The notes beneath the pieces are model-generated. The model ran no database searches. It was not told the origin of the DNA and saw nothing but the letters and a program-made list of their open reading frames with translations. This document shows, in pieces, positions 9,624 through 17,778 of a stretch of 64,000 bases of DNA. Within the stretch, counting starts at the first letter, position 1; the number at the start of each line of letters is the position of its first letter. Source of the DNA: Cohnella cholangitidis (GTDB lineage Bacteria > Bacillota > Bacilli > Paenibacillales > Paenibacillaceae); NCBI RefSeq assembly GCF_014107495.1, contig NZ_CP041969.1:3459501-3523500 (forward strand), read 5' to 3'. Position numbers and translations under genes: made by a program.

Positions 9624-10826
9624 TTACGGAGTCGTCGGGGAACCGTCTGGCAATCTTGCGTTCGTCCAAGTCGGCAGAACGTTCTCGCAAGGAAATTTCG
9701 CCGCTAGTTTCTCGTCTATGTCGATACCCAGCCCAGGCTTTTTATTCGGGTACACGTACCCGTTACGCACTTCGGGACAGCCGGGGAATACTTCGTGGAT
9801 GGCATCGTTAAAGCCATTCCATTCTTGTATGCCGAAGTTGATGCTACTTACGTCAAGATGAACGTGAGCGGCATGTCCGACCGGCGAAGTGTCGCCCGGT
9901 CCGTGCCATGCGGTTCTGACGCCGAAGGAGTCGCAGAGCGCCGTCAATTTCCGGGTTGGCGTAATGCCGCCGATCTGGCTGACGTGTACGCGGATATAAT
10001 CGATCAACCGGTTCGTGATGAGCGGCATCCATTCGTTCGGGTTGTTGAACAACTCGCCCATTGCCAGCGGAATGGAGGAGTGTTGGCGAATCATGCGGAA
10101 CCACTCCAGTTGTTCGGGAGGCAAAGCGTCTTCCAAGAAGAACAGCTCGAAAGGCTCTAGTTTCTTAGCAAAGTTCACGGCATCGATCGGGGTCAGGCGT
10201 TCATGAATATCGTGCAGCAATTCGATGTCCCAGCCGACTTGGGCCCGCAGATGCTCGAACAGGCCGACGATGCTCTTCATATAAGCTTTCGGGTCGTAGT
10301 AGGCGCCCGCTTGAGCGCCGTCCGGCGTGACGATGGTCTGACCGACTCCGCCGTACGTCCCCATTTGGCAGCGAATATAGCGATAACCTTGTTCCATGTA
10401 CGCGCGAACGTTTTCTTCGACTTCTTTCACGTCGCTGCCGTCCGCGTGACGGTACACTGCGGCGCCTTCGCGAACTTTGCCTCCGAACAGCTCATACAGC
10501 GGCATGCCGGCCATTTTCCCCTTGATGTCCCATAACGCCATGTCGACGCCGGACAGAGCGTTGTTCAGGACGGGGCCGTTGCGCCAATAGCTGCTGACGA
10601 TCGTGGAATGCCAAATATCGTTGATGTTGTTCACGTCTTTGCCGATCAACATCGGCTTGATATATTGTTCGATCGCGTTCTGCACCGTTAAGTAACGTTG
10701 GGTAAACGTGGCGCAGCCCACGCCGTAAATTTCGGGATCCGTTGTTTCGACTTTGACGACGACCAAGTTAATGCCCTCGGGCGCGGTGAGGATCGTTTTG
10801 ATATTGCGAATCTTCAGGTTCTCCAT
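9624..10826 (-). CDS. Enolase-superfamily sugar-acid dehydratase (ManD/RspA family)
   Basis: The ~400-residue enzyme belongs to the mandelate-racemase branch of the enolase superfamily, in the D-mannonate/D-gluconate dehydratase group. Visible active-site parts include YRHADG, RCQMGTYGG, HDIHERLTP (metal Asp and catalytic His), FFLEDALPPE and MGELFNNPNEW (metal Glu residues), and AWHGPGDTSPVGH. Such enzymes remove water from a sugar acid to give a 2-keto-3-deoxy acid. ATG at 10826 is preferred over GTG at 10832 because GGAAG is correctly spaced to it. It is the last gene of an operon with an ABC importer. The exact acid cannot be told from sequence alone, since family members differ widely in activity. 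Confidence 0.85.
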   Translation of the reverse strand: MENLKIRNIKTILTAPEGINLVVVKVETTDPEIYGVGCATFTQRYLTVQNAIEQYIKPMLIGKDVNNINDIWHSTIVSSYWRNGPVLNNALSGVDMALWDIKGKMAGMPLYELFGGKVREGAAVYRHADGSDVKEVEENVRAYMEQGYRYIRCQMGTYGGVGQTIVTPDGAQAGAYYDPKAYMKSIVGLFEHLRAQVGWDIELLHDIHERLTPIDAVNFAKKLEPFELFFLEDALPPEQLEWFRMIRQHSSIPLAMGELFNNPNEWMPLITNRLIDYIRVHVSQIGGITPTRKLTALCDSFGVRTAWHGPGDTSPVGHAAHVHLDVSSINFGIQEWNGFNDAIHEVFPGCPEVRNGYVYPNKKPGLGIDIDEKLAAKFPCENVLPTWTNARLPDGSPTTP

Positions 10827-10852
10827 ATCCACTCTTCCTTATCTCTCTGTAT

Positions 10853-11695
10853 TTACTGTTTAACGGCGCCTGCCGTTAGGCTGCTGATGAAGTATTTTTG
10901 CATGAACAGGAACAAAACGATCAACGGTAAGCTGGAGATAATGGACGCGGCCATCATATCGTTCCATACGACTTTGTAGAAGCCGTTTAATTGACCGATT
11001 CCGACGGGTAAGGTTTTCATCGTCTCCGTCGTGACGAGGATAAAGGCGAACATATACTCGTTCCACCCCATCAAGAAGGAGTAAATCGCCGTCGCGGCAA
11101 TACCCGGCAAGGACAAAGGCAAGATGATTTGGAAGAACGTCCGAATTTGGCTGCAACCGTCGATCATCGCCGCTTCGTCCAGTTCTCTCGGAATGCCTTG
11201 GAAAAAGCCCAACATCATCCACGTGCACATCGGAAGGGCGAAGGCGATATAGACGACGATCAATCCCCAGTGAGAATCGATCAGTCCGAATGTTTTCAGC
11301 ACTTTGTAGAACGGAATCAACAGCATAATAGAAGGGAACATCTGCGTTACGAGCAGAAAGGAAAGAAAAGTCCCTTTTCCGCGAAATTTAAATCGGGAAG
11401 CGCCGTACCCGGCGAGCGCTGCGAACGCGATCGTGATAAAAGTCGAAACAGCGACGATGAATACGCTGTTCAGGAAGTAGTCTAGGAACGGATAATCCTT
11501 CCAAATCCGCGTGAAGCTTTCGAACGTCGGATTATCGGGTATCCATTTTGGAGGAGTAATCATCACTTCTTCGTTGGGTTTTAGTGCCGTCGATATCATC
11601 CATAGCGTAGGAATAAGCACCAAGCACGAAGCTACGATCAGGATGGCGTACATACCCGTATTGAAAATGGAAAACTTGCGTTTAGTCGTCTCCAT
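10853..11695 (-). CDS. Carbohydrate ABC importer permease, MalG type
   Basis: The 280-residue permease of the binding-protein-dependent family has six predicted helices, starting with YAILIVASCLVLIPTLWMI. The EAA loop is recognisable as LDEAAMIDGCSQIRTFFQIILPLSLPG. It overlaps the upstream permease by 14 bases, and its GGAGG lies inside that gene, so the two are probably translationally coupled. No ATPase is encoded nearby, as is usual for Firmicute sugar importers that share an MsmX-type ATPase. Confidence 0.9.
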   Translation of the reverse strand: METTKRKFSIFNTGMYAILIVASCLVLIPTLWMISTALKPNEEVMITPPKWIPDNPTFESFTRIWKDYPFLDYFLNSVFIVAVSTFITIAFAALAGYGASRFKFRGKGTFLSFLLVTQMFPSIMLLIPFYKVLKTFGLIDSHWGLIVVYIAFALPMCTWMMLGFFQGIPRELDEAAMIDGCSQIRTFFQIILPLSLPGIAATAIYSFLMGWNEYMFAFILVTTETMKTLPVGIGQLNGFYKVVWNDMMAASIISSLPLIVLFLFMQKYFISSLTAGAVKQ

Positions 11696-12554
11696 TGCCG
11701 AACAACCTCCTATACCCGTATCCCATTAACCAGCAGACGAAGAACACCAAGATCGCCATCGCGGAAGCTTTGCCGAAGTTGAAAAAGTCGAAAGCTTGCT
11801 TGAAGATGTCGATACTGACGACATTGGTCGCGTTGCCCGGTCCTCCCTGGGTCAGAATCCAGATCATCGTAAAATGCTTAAACCACCATACCGTGTCTAA
11901 GATGAGCGTGACGACCATGACGGGCATCAACGCAGGTAACGTCACGTAACGGAAAGCCGTGCTGCGCGTGCAACCGTCGATCTTCGCCGCTTCGTATACG
12001 TCTTCCGGAATACTCTGCAAGCCTGCGAGCAATAGCATCATGACCATCGGGAATCCTTTCCAGACGGATACGACAATGACGGCGGCGAACGCCGTTTGCT
12101 CGTTGCCTAGCCACGATACCGGATCGTCGATCCAGCCCCAATTCATCAATACGGCATTAAACAGCCCGTACAGAGGGTTGAAGAGCCATTTCCATAGCAA
12201 TCCGACGACGACTTCGGGAAATAGCCAGGGGAGAATGAGGATGACGCGGAATACCGTAATGCCTTTCAGCTTCATGTTCAGGATCAAGGCCAAGCCCGTT
12301 CCGATGATGAAGTGGCCCACGACGACCCAGAACGTATAATGAAGCGTGAGCAGGATCCGATTTAGAAACTCCGAGTTGGAGAAGATGTCGATGTAATATT
12401 TCAGTCCGACGAAGTCCCATTTCGTAATGAGATTCGTATCGAAGAAGCTGATGTAGGCACCGTAGACCAGCGGATAAGTAATTAAGATAAGCAAGGTAAC
12501 AACGGCCGGAAGAATGAACCAGACCCCTTTGAGACCGCTCTTCGACGATAGCAT
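11682..12554 (-). CDS. Carbohydrate ABC importer permease, MalF type
   Basis: A 290-residue permease with six helices. The EAA loop reads VYEAAKIDGCTRSTAFRYVTLPALMP. It starts with GVWFILPAVVTLLILITYPL, typical of UgpA/MalF-like partners. GGGGGAG precedes the ATG. It works with the next permease and the upstream binding protein to bring in the substrate of the dehydratase, probably a sugar acid or a glycoside of one. Confidence 0.9.
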   Translation of the reverse strand: MLSSKSGLKGVWFILPAVVTLLILITYPLVYGAYISFFDTNLITKWDFVGLKYYIDIFSNSEFLNRILLTLHYTFWVVVGHFIIGTGLALILNMKLKGITVFRVILILPWLFPEVVVGLLWKWLFNPLYGLFNAVLMNWGWIDDPVSWLGNEQTAFAAVIVVSVWKGFPMVMMLLLAGLQSIPEDVYEAAKIDGCTRSTAFRYVTLPALMPVMVVTLILDTVWWFKHFTMIWILTQGGPGNATNVVSIDIFKQAFDFFNFGKASAMAILVFFVCWLMGYGYRRLFGNGDD

Positions 12555-12628
12555 AAGTTCTCCCCCATCGTAATGTAGAAAGCCGCAAGGGAGCCAAGGG
12601 CTCCCTTGTCGGACTTTGACCTAAGCGA

Positions 12629-13947
12629 TTATTTGCTGTTGCCGATAACCTCGGCGGCGCGATCCGCAGCCCGTTTCGTTGCGGCTTCTACGCTTTGATT
12701 GGCAGCGATCATCGATTGGTAAGCTTCGGCTACGATATCTTGGAATTGCGAGTATTGATCGAATGCTGGAATGGTGAATGCATATTCCAACGCTTTAACG
12801 AAACCGGCGTATTCCGGCGTCGTCAATTGTTGTTGTTTGCCGACTTCGATTTTCGTAGGGAGACGGCCGCTCAGTTCATTCCATTTCAGCGCGTTCTCGT
12901 CCTCGACCATGAATTTCAAATAATCGGCGACGACTTCTTTGTTTTTGCTGGATTCGGCGATCGAGTAGCCCAACAAGCCGAAGGTAGCCGTATGTTTCAC
13001 TTTCGCCGGAACCGCACGCTGTAGAGCTTGCCTTTCAGTTCGGGATTCTGGCTGACGATGTTGCCGAGCGCATTCGGTCCGGTAAGCATCATCGCGACTT
13101 TGCCGGTAGCCATCAAGCTAGCCGCTTCCGGGAAGCCCGTCTCCGTCACTCCCGGAGGAACGACGCCGTACTTGTTGTTCAGATCCACGAAAAATTGGAA
13201 CGCTTCTTTCGCTTCCGGCGTGGCAAGATCGGATACCCATTTGCCGCTCTCGTCTTTTCTCAATTCCTCGACGCCGTAGGAACGCATGATGGCAATAAAG
13301 CGATCGGCGCCGGAACCGTTGCGCGTTCCGATCATGCCAAAGCCCCATTGATCCGCTTTGCCGTCTCCGTCCGTGTCTTTGGTCAGCTTCTTGGCGGCTT
13401 CGAGGAACTCGTCCCAGTTCTCGGGTCCTTTCAAGCCTTCTTGCTCGAACCAGTCTCCGCGATAGACGAGCGCCATTGGAGCCGCGTTCCATGGAAGAAA
13501 TTGCAGTTTGCCGTCAACGCTGGATTCCTCGATAATGTTTGGATAGAACTCTTTCAAGTATTCGGCTCCGAGCAATTGCGTCAAATCCGCGGTAATGCCC
13601 ATTCCGTTAGCTGTTCGGGCGAATTGAGGCGTCATGGTGAACGCGTCCGGCAAGTCTCCGGAAGTAGCCATCGCCGTGATTTTTTTGTAAAGATCGTTCA
13701 TCGGAACGCCGATGAACTCGATTTTGACTTCGGGATGGAGCTTCATGTAACGATCGGCCATTTCTTTCTCGGCGGGGCCGTCCGGATTTTCTGTTTGCGA
13801 GACCGACATGATCTTGATTGTCGTCGTCTTTGTAGCGCTTTCTTTTTCGCCGTTTTTAGCTGAATCTTTGTTAGTTCCGCAGGCTGCAAGCAACATCGTC
13901 ATTACGACGAGCAGGGAAATCCAACTGCCGGCTTTGTGGACTTTCAT
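12629..13947 (-). pseudogene. Sugar-binding lipoprotein of the ABC importer, broken by one frameshift
   Basis: The first part (13947 to ~13015) encodes a lipoprotein signal with lipobox LLAAC and a family 1 solute-binding fold (PDAFTMTPQFA, GENWDEFLEAAKKL-like region, KVAMMLTGPNALGNI). The frame then runs into a stop. The next frame continues the same protein (KVKHTATFGLLGYSIAESSKN to the C-terminus at 12629). Adding one C/G at about 13014 joins them as SVPVPAKVKHTA. An AGGAGGT lies upstream of the start. It would catch the sugar outside the cell and hand it to the two permeases. The break is probably either a recent mutation or a sequence error, since the rest is intact. Confidence 0.8.
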
Positions 13948-13988
13948 TCTGATGACCTCCTAAGATAAATAGCGTTTATATATTGTTT

Positions 13989-14020
13989 GTCCGCCGGAGC
14001 ATATGGCTCCGGTAACGGAC
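13989..14020 (-). other. Stable hairpin in the leader of the binding-protein gene
   Basis: GTCCG/CGGAC and CCGGAGC/GCTCCGG form a strong two-part stem around ATAT. No T-tract follows on the minus strand. It lies about 45 bases before the binding-protein start and could stabilise or process the operon mRNA, which would favour high expression of the binding protein. Confidence 0.5.
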
Positions 14021-14056
14021 AAGAACAACCCAAGCGTCGAACATTAAGATAACACA

Positions 14057-14076
14057 TCACATGTCATACATGTTAT
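14057..14076. promoter_or_regulatory. Predicted operator 1 of the GntR regulator
   Basis: The core ACATGTCATACATGTT (14059-14074) is nearly palindromic and matches a second site at 14837-14852 in 15 of 16 positions. It lies upstream of the binding-protein gene and just past the regulator gene. Its form (TGT-TAT-GAC-ATG type) fits FadR-subfamily GntR operators. Confidence 0.65.
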
Positions 14077-14093
14077 CTCAAAAAAAGACGGCC

Positions 14094-14813
14094 TTACTTT
14101 TTCTCCGTCTGATCATGCAAGCGTTTGATCGTCTGCGAAGTAACGTTGATGGCGCCTTCGCGAACTAAGCGGCGAACGGCTTCCATATCTCGGGATTTGA
14201 TAGCTTCAAGCTGCTGGGAGTGACCGAATAGGCTATCTTCCATATCCGCTAAAACCCTGTTCAATTCTTTTAGGTGATAATAGTAGACATTTTTGATGCG
14301 GTCGATGATGTGGATGAAAATTTGGTTTTTGGAAGCTTTAACGATGGCAAAATGGAATTGATAGTCGGCTAACGAATACTTCGAATAGTCGTGTTGGTTT
14401 GCTTTCATTTCCGTAAGCGCTTTCTCGATCGTCGCGATGTCCTGTTCGTCTGCGCGAAGAACGGCTAATTCAATGCACTTGGTCTCGATCAGTTCCCGGA
14501 ATTCCATAATGTCCAGAAATTCCTTCTCGCTTAAGTTCATGATCGGGGCCGTCATCTGAATGTCGAAGCTCATTGCGCGTTCGGATACGAAGGAGCCTTT
14601 GCCATGGCGCGTAGTGATTAGCCCAAGATCCCGGAGCTTCTGGACGGCGCTTCGAACGCTTACTCTGCTAACGTTGAACATGCTGCACAATTCGTTATCC
14701 GAAGGAATCTTCTGTCCTGGCTGCCAGACTTCGCTTACGATTTTGTTTTGGATCTGCTCGAAGACATCGTCCACGACGTTTTTTTTCTCGATGGCTTTGA
14801 AGTCGTTTTTCAT
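14094..14813 (-). CDS. GntR-family transcription regulator, FadR/FCD subfamily
   Basis: The 239-residue protein has an N-terminal winged helix (residues ~12-75; IPSDNELCSMFNVSRVSVRSA, RHGKGSFV). An all-helical FCD ligand domain follows (EFRELIETKCIELA, DYQFHFAIVKASKN, FGHSQQLEAI), with histidines placed to bind a metal and a sugar acid. Such proteins repress uptake and breakdown genes for acids such as gluconate or hexuronates until the ligand appears. It sits directly upstream of the importer-dehydratase genes, same strand, with one predicted operator before itself and one before the importer. It therefore probably controls both. Confidence 0.88.
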   Translation of the reverse strand: MKNDFKAIEKKNVVDDVFEQIQNKIVSEVWQPGQKIPSDNELCSMFNVSRVSVRSAVQKLRDLGLITTRHGKGSFVSERAMSFDIQMTAPIMNLSEKEFLDIMEFRELIETKCIELAVLRADEQDIATIEKALTEMKANQHDYSKYSLADYQFHFAIVKASKNQIFIHIIDRIKNVYYYHLKELNRVLADMEDSLFGHSQQLEAIKSRDMEAVRRLVREGAINVTSQTIKRLHDQTEKK

Positions 14814-14834
14814 ATCCGATGTCCCTCCGACTTA

Positions 14835-14854
14835 TAACATGTCATACAAGTTCC
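14835..14854. promoter_or_regulatory. Predicted operator 2 of the GntR regulator (autoregulation)
   Basis: The core ACATGTCATACAAGTT (14837-14852) differs at one base from operator 1. It lies 24 bases upstream of the regulator's start codon. Confidence 0.65.
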
Positions 14855-14929
14855 AAGTTCAATTTAGCACGTTACTCACATCCTCGTCAATCCCCTTTTT
14901 TGCTAATTGATCCAGTAGCCTTTTAGAGC

Positions 14930-14964
14930 CGGGAGTAAGCGGATAGAGTATCGCGCTACTCCCG
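14930..14964 (-). terminator. Probable terminator of pbpG
   Basis: CGGGAGTA (14930-14937) pairs with TACTCCCG (14957-14964), with inner GCG pairing. It lies 8 bases past the pbpG stop on the minus strand; the downstream T-tract is weak. Confidence 0.5.
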
Positions 14965-14971
14965 TTTCTAC

Positions 14972-17026
14972 TTATACGCCTACCCAGCGGCGGAACTTCG
15001 ACCAGATGGAACGGCCCTCGCCGCCTTTGCCCGCTCGTTCTCCGTCAACTCCTCCGAGATCCGCGCACGCCTCCGTCGGTTCCGTTCCGGCCAAGAACGT
15101 TTCCAATACGGCCTGCCCTGGGCAAGTAGGGGACGCGAGAAGGTTGGTAGCGGGATCGACATAGACGCGCACGACTCCTTCCGGCATAGGAAAGATGCGA
15201 GGGGGGGTACCCCCGAGTGCGGTCTCCGTAAATTGCGCGAAGATCGGCGCCGCCCGATGGGCTTCGCTGGAAGTGATGGCCCTGCCGCGGTCATATCCGA
15301 CCCATACGGCCGTCGTCAGCTCCGGGGTATATCCGACGAACCAGGCGTCCGAATCGGTCGTGCCCGTCTTACCCGCTACCGGACGCTTCAGCATCTTGGC
15401 TACTCGGTGGGCGGTACCGCCGCGATCGAATACGCTTTCCAGCAATTGCGTCGTGACGAAGGCGAGTGCGGGGGTTATTACTTGCTCTTCGCGAACGCGG
15501 GACTCGTACAGCACTTCGCCGTCGCGGTCCCGAATGCTCGTAATGGCAATCGGGTTAGCCCTGCGGCCTTCATTGGCGAAAACGGTAAAAGCGGACGCCA
15601 TCTCGAAGGGGCTCACGGGAAAGGTGCCGAGGGCGAGCGACGGAACGGCTTTCAGAGTCGATGTAACGCCAAGCTTGCGCGCCATCGAGATCACGGCCTC
15701 GGGACCGACCCGCATGATCGTATTGACGGCATAAATGTTGTCGGATGCCGCGATTGCCTGGCGCATGCCGATCTCGCCGTGAAAATATCGGCCGTTGTAA
15801 TTGCTCGGACGGTAAATTTGGCGGTCGTGATCGAAATAAAACAAAGTCGGTTCGCTGCGAAAGCGGGTAGCCGGCGTTACCGCATGCTGCTCTAACGCGG
15901 AGGCATAAAGAATCGGCTTGAAGGAGGAGCCCGGCTGCCGCGTACCGGCGAATACGCGATTGTACTGATTGTTGCGATAATTCCTGCCTCCGACCATCGC
16001 TTTAATATAGCCGTTGCGGGGATCGAGGGCGATCAATGCGGTTTGCAGTTCGGAATTGCCGCCTTGAAGCCCTTTTTTGACGGCAGCTTCGGCTTTGCGC
16101 TGAATCTCGACGTCGAGCGTAGTATGGATCGTGAGACCGCCTTCGTTCATGAGGCGCTCGTCTATTCCGATTTGCTCGATGGCGACTTTCTTTACGTAAT
16201 CGGCGAAGTAGGGAGCCGCTCGCTCTTCTTCCTCCGGCAAGGGCCGTACTTTCAGGACTTGGCTTGCCGCCTTTGCCGCATGCTCCTTCGAGAGTTGCCC
16301 GGTCTCCTGCATCGCCTGCAGCACTTTGCGCTGCCTGATCTTGGCGTCGTCGGGGTGCAGATGAGGCGAATAATAACGGGGGCCCTTCGGAATTCCGGCC
16401 AACATGGCGCTCTCCGCAACGTCCAGTTGTTTGGCGGGTTTATTGAAATAGAGTCTAGCGGCGGCTTCCGCTCCGTACGCTCCATGGCCATAGTAAATCT
16501 GGTTCAGGTAGAGCTCGAGTATCTCGTCTTTGGAATATCTCTGCTCCAGCTTCGCCGCATACCAAGCTTCCTTTAGCTTGCGAGTCCACGTCCGTTCATG
16601 GGACAAATATAGATTCCGCGCTAATTGCTGGGTTAACGTGCTCGCCCCCTGTTCTTTGGACATATGCCGCATATCCACCCATGCCGCCCTTGCCAAACCT
16701 CGCAGATCCACTCCCGCATGCTCGTAGAAACGACGATCTTCGACGGCTAACGTGGCTTTGACGAGCCATGGGGAAATGTCGGAGAGCTTCACGATTTGCC
16801 GGTTCACGCCGCCTTGCAAGGATGCGAGCAGTTGTCCGTTCGCGTCGACGATCCGCGTCGATTGCATCGTGGCTCCCGCAGGCAAGTCGCCATAACGGAA
16901 GAGCAGGGCGCCGCCTCCCGTCAACGCCAGCAGCGCAAGCAATGTCATCCAACCCAACCGGCGCCGAAGCTTCTCCCAGCGCGCCGCCGCTAATGGTTTT
17001 TTCGCTTGTTTAGCGTTGTTCGCCAT
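14972..17026 (-). CDS. pbpG: Class A penicillin-binding protein (PbpG-like)
   Basis: This 684-residue bifunctional peptidoglycan synthase has an N-terminal membrane anchor (residues ~27-47). The glycosyltransferase 51 domain shows EDRRFYEHAGVD, GASTLTQQLARNLYLS and RKLKEAWYA. The transpeptidase domain shows PGSSFKPILYA (SxxK), SDN and KTGTTDSDAW. It builds and cross-links cell-wall glycan outside the membrane. Position next to speE-speB matches B. subtilis pbpG (ywhE), which acts in spore wall synthesis. A close sigma-G promoter match lies upstream, which supports forespore expression. ATG start with GAGGAGGGA 7 bases upstream. Confidence 0.9.
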   Translation of the reverse strand: MANNAKQAKKPLAAARWEKLRRRLGWMTLLALLALTGGGALLFRYGDLPAGATMQSTRIVDANGQLLASLQGGVNRQIVKLSDISPWLVKATLAVEDRRFYEHAGVDLRGLARAAWVDMRHMSKEQGASTLTQQLARNLYLSHERTWTRKLKEAWYAAKLEQRYSKDEILELYLNQIYYGHGAYGAEAAARLYFNKPAKQLDVAESAMLAGIPKGPRYYSPHLHPDDAKIRQRKVLQAMQETGQLSKEHAAKAASQVLKVRPLPEEEERAAPYFADYVKKVAIEQIGIDERLMNEGGLTIHTTLDVEIQRKAEAAVKKGLQGGNSELQTALIALDPRNGYIKAMVGGRNYRNNQYNRVFAGTRQPGSSFKPILYASALEQHAVTPATRFRSEPTLFYFDHDRQIYRPSNYNGRYFHGEIGMRQAIAASDNIYAVNTIMRVGPEAVISMARKLGVTSTLKAVPSLALGTFPVSPFEMASAFTVFANEGRRANPIAITSIRDRDGEVLYESRVREEQVITPALAFVTTQLLESVFDRGGTAHRVAKMLKRPVAGKTGTTDSDAWFVGYTPELTTAVWVGYDRGRAITSSEAHRAAPIFAQFTETALGGTPPRIFPMPEGVVRVYVDPATNLLASPTCPGQAVLETFLAGTEPTEACADLGGVDGERAGKGGEGRSIWSKFRRWVGV

Positions 17027-17073
17027 CCTATGTCCCTCCTCTTCCGGTCGCCGCGATCGACGCCTAACTTCTC

Positions 17074-17103
17074 TAGTATGGAAAAGGCATCCTTCAGATA
17101 TGC
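17074..17103 (-). promoter_or_regulatory. Sigma-G type promoter of pbpG
   Basis: On the minus strand GCATA (complement of 17099-17103), an 18-base spacer and CATACTA (complement of 17074-17080) agree at every position with the sigma-G consensus GHATR-n18-CATWHTA. The predicted start near 17066 gives a ~40-nt leader. Confidence 0.65.
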
Positions 17104-17227
17104 GCGCGCGGAGACGGCGGAGTCGTATCCTGGTCAGAATCGATCTTATTTTCTCGGAAGCGGATCAAAGAGCGCGCTTGTCCGATAGGGCGCCATGGCT
17201 CGAATCTACGACGTTTTTTCCGGCGTG

Positions 17228-17335
17228 GTCATCCAAGCTTCTCTATATAAGCAACCGAGAGATTTCAACCGGGTGTTAAAAAGGGAAGAGGGAATGAGCC
17301 CGATGGATTATCAGAAGACGGTCGCTATTCCCTGA
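17228..17335 (+). pseudogene. Remnant of an AraC-family regulator (C-terminal end)
   Basis: One frame reads QASLYKQPRDFNRVLKREEG, followed by MSPMDYQKTVAIP and a stop at 17333. This is the end of an AraC/XylS DNA-binding domain (second HTH, F-RVFKRE-GMSP-DYRK). No start codon, ribosome-binding site or first HTH precedes it, so only a fragment is left. Confidence 0.6.
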
Positions 17336-17374
17336 GCGGCGGGGATAGTGTGTAATGTATTCGTCGAGGGAATC

Positions 17375-17560
17375 AATAACGGCATGGCATGCCGTTATTT
17401 TGAGCGTTAGCGTCACTTTGAACGGAATAGCGGCACGCCGTGCCGTTATTCCATGCGATTATTCGATATCCCGCCAAATCCGTCGAAATAGCGGTACGCC
17501 GTGCCGCTAAGAGGCGGAGAAAATGGTTTTATGCGAAAATAACGGCACCGCGTGCCGTTA
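17375..17560. repeat. Array of four 23-25 bp palindromes (AATAACGGCA-N5-TGCCGTTATT type)
   Basis: Copies lie at 17375-17399, 17426-17450, 17487-17510 and 17538-17560, starting 51, 61 and 51 bases apart. Arms of ~10 bases (AATAACGGCA / TGCCGTTATT, or G variants such as AATAGCGGCA) flank a ~5-base centre. The arms vary together, so pairing is kept. They lie in the gap between the divergent pbpG and speE genes, outside any coding frame. Confidence 0.8.
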
Positions 17561-17568
17561 ACTAATTG

Positions 17569-17650
17569 CACGCTCCTCCACACAACCACGCTCCTCTGCA
17601 CAACCACGCTCCCCCAACAAACTCCCCCAACAAACCACGCTCCCCCAACC
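17569..17650. repeat. C-rich direct repeats (CCACGCTCC type)
   Basis: The unit ACAACCACGCTCC and shorter CAACAAACTCCCCC variants recur several times in a row right after the palindrome array. The strand bias (few G on the plus strand) is marked. No coding sense. Confidence 0.6.
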
Positions 17651-17692
17651 CGCGCCAAAATCCTGCGTTGACGCCCAGTTTACAGGATTAGG

Positions 17693-17720
17693 TTGCAAAA
17701 CTGCGCAAGTTTTATATAAT
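17693..17720 (+). promoter_or_regulatory. Promoter of speE-speB
   Basis: TTGCAA (17693-17698), a 16-base spacer and a perfect TATAAT (17715-17720) lie 58 bases before the speE start. Confidence 0.75.
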
Positions 17721-17778
17721 ACATCTAGTTTGGTACAATATAACGGTAGCGTTTTAGCCAATAGAAAGTGGGGATCTC

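Noticed and set aside
12629..13000. A separate small gene for the end of the binding protein
   Set aside because: It continues the same fold after a one-base shift and has no start region of its own.
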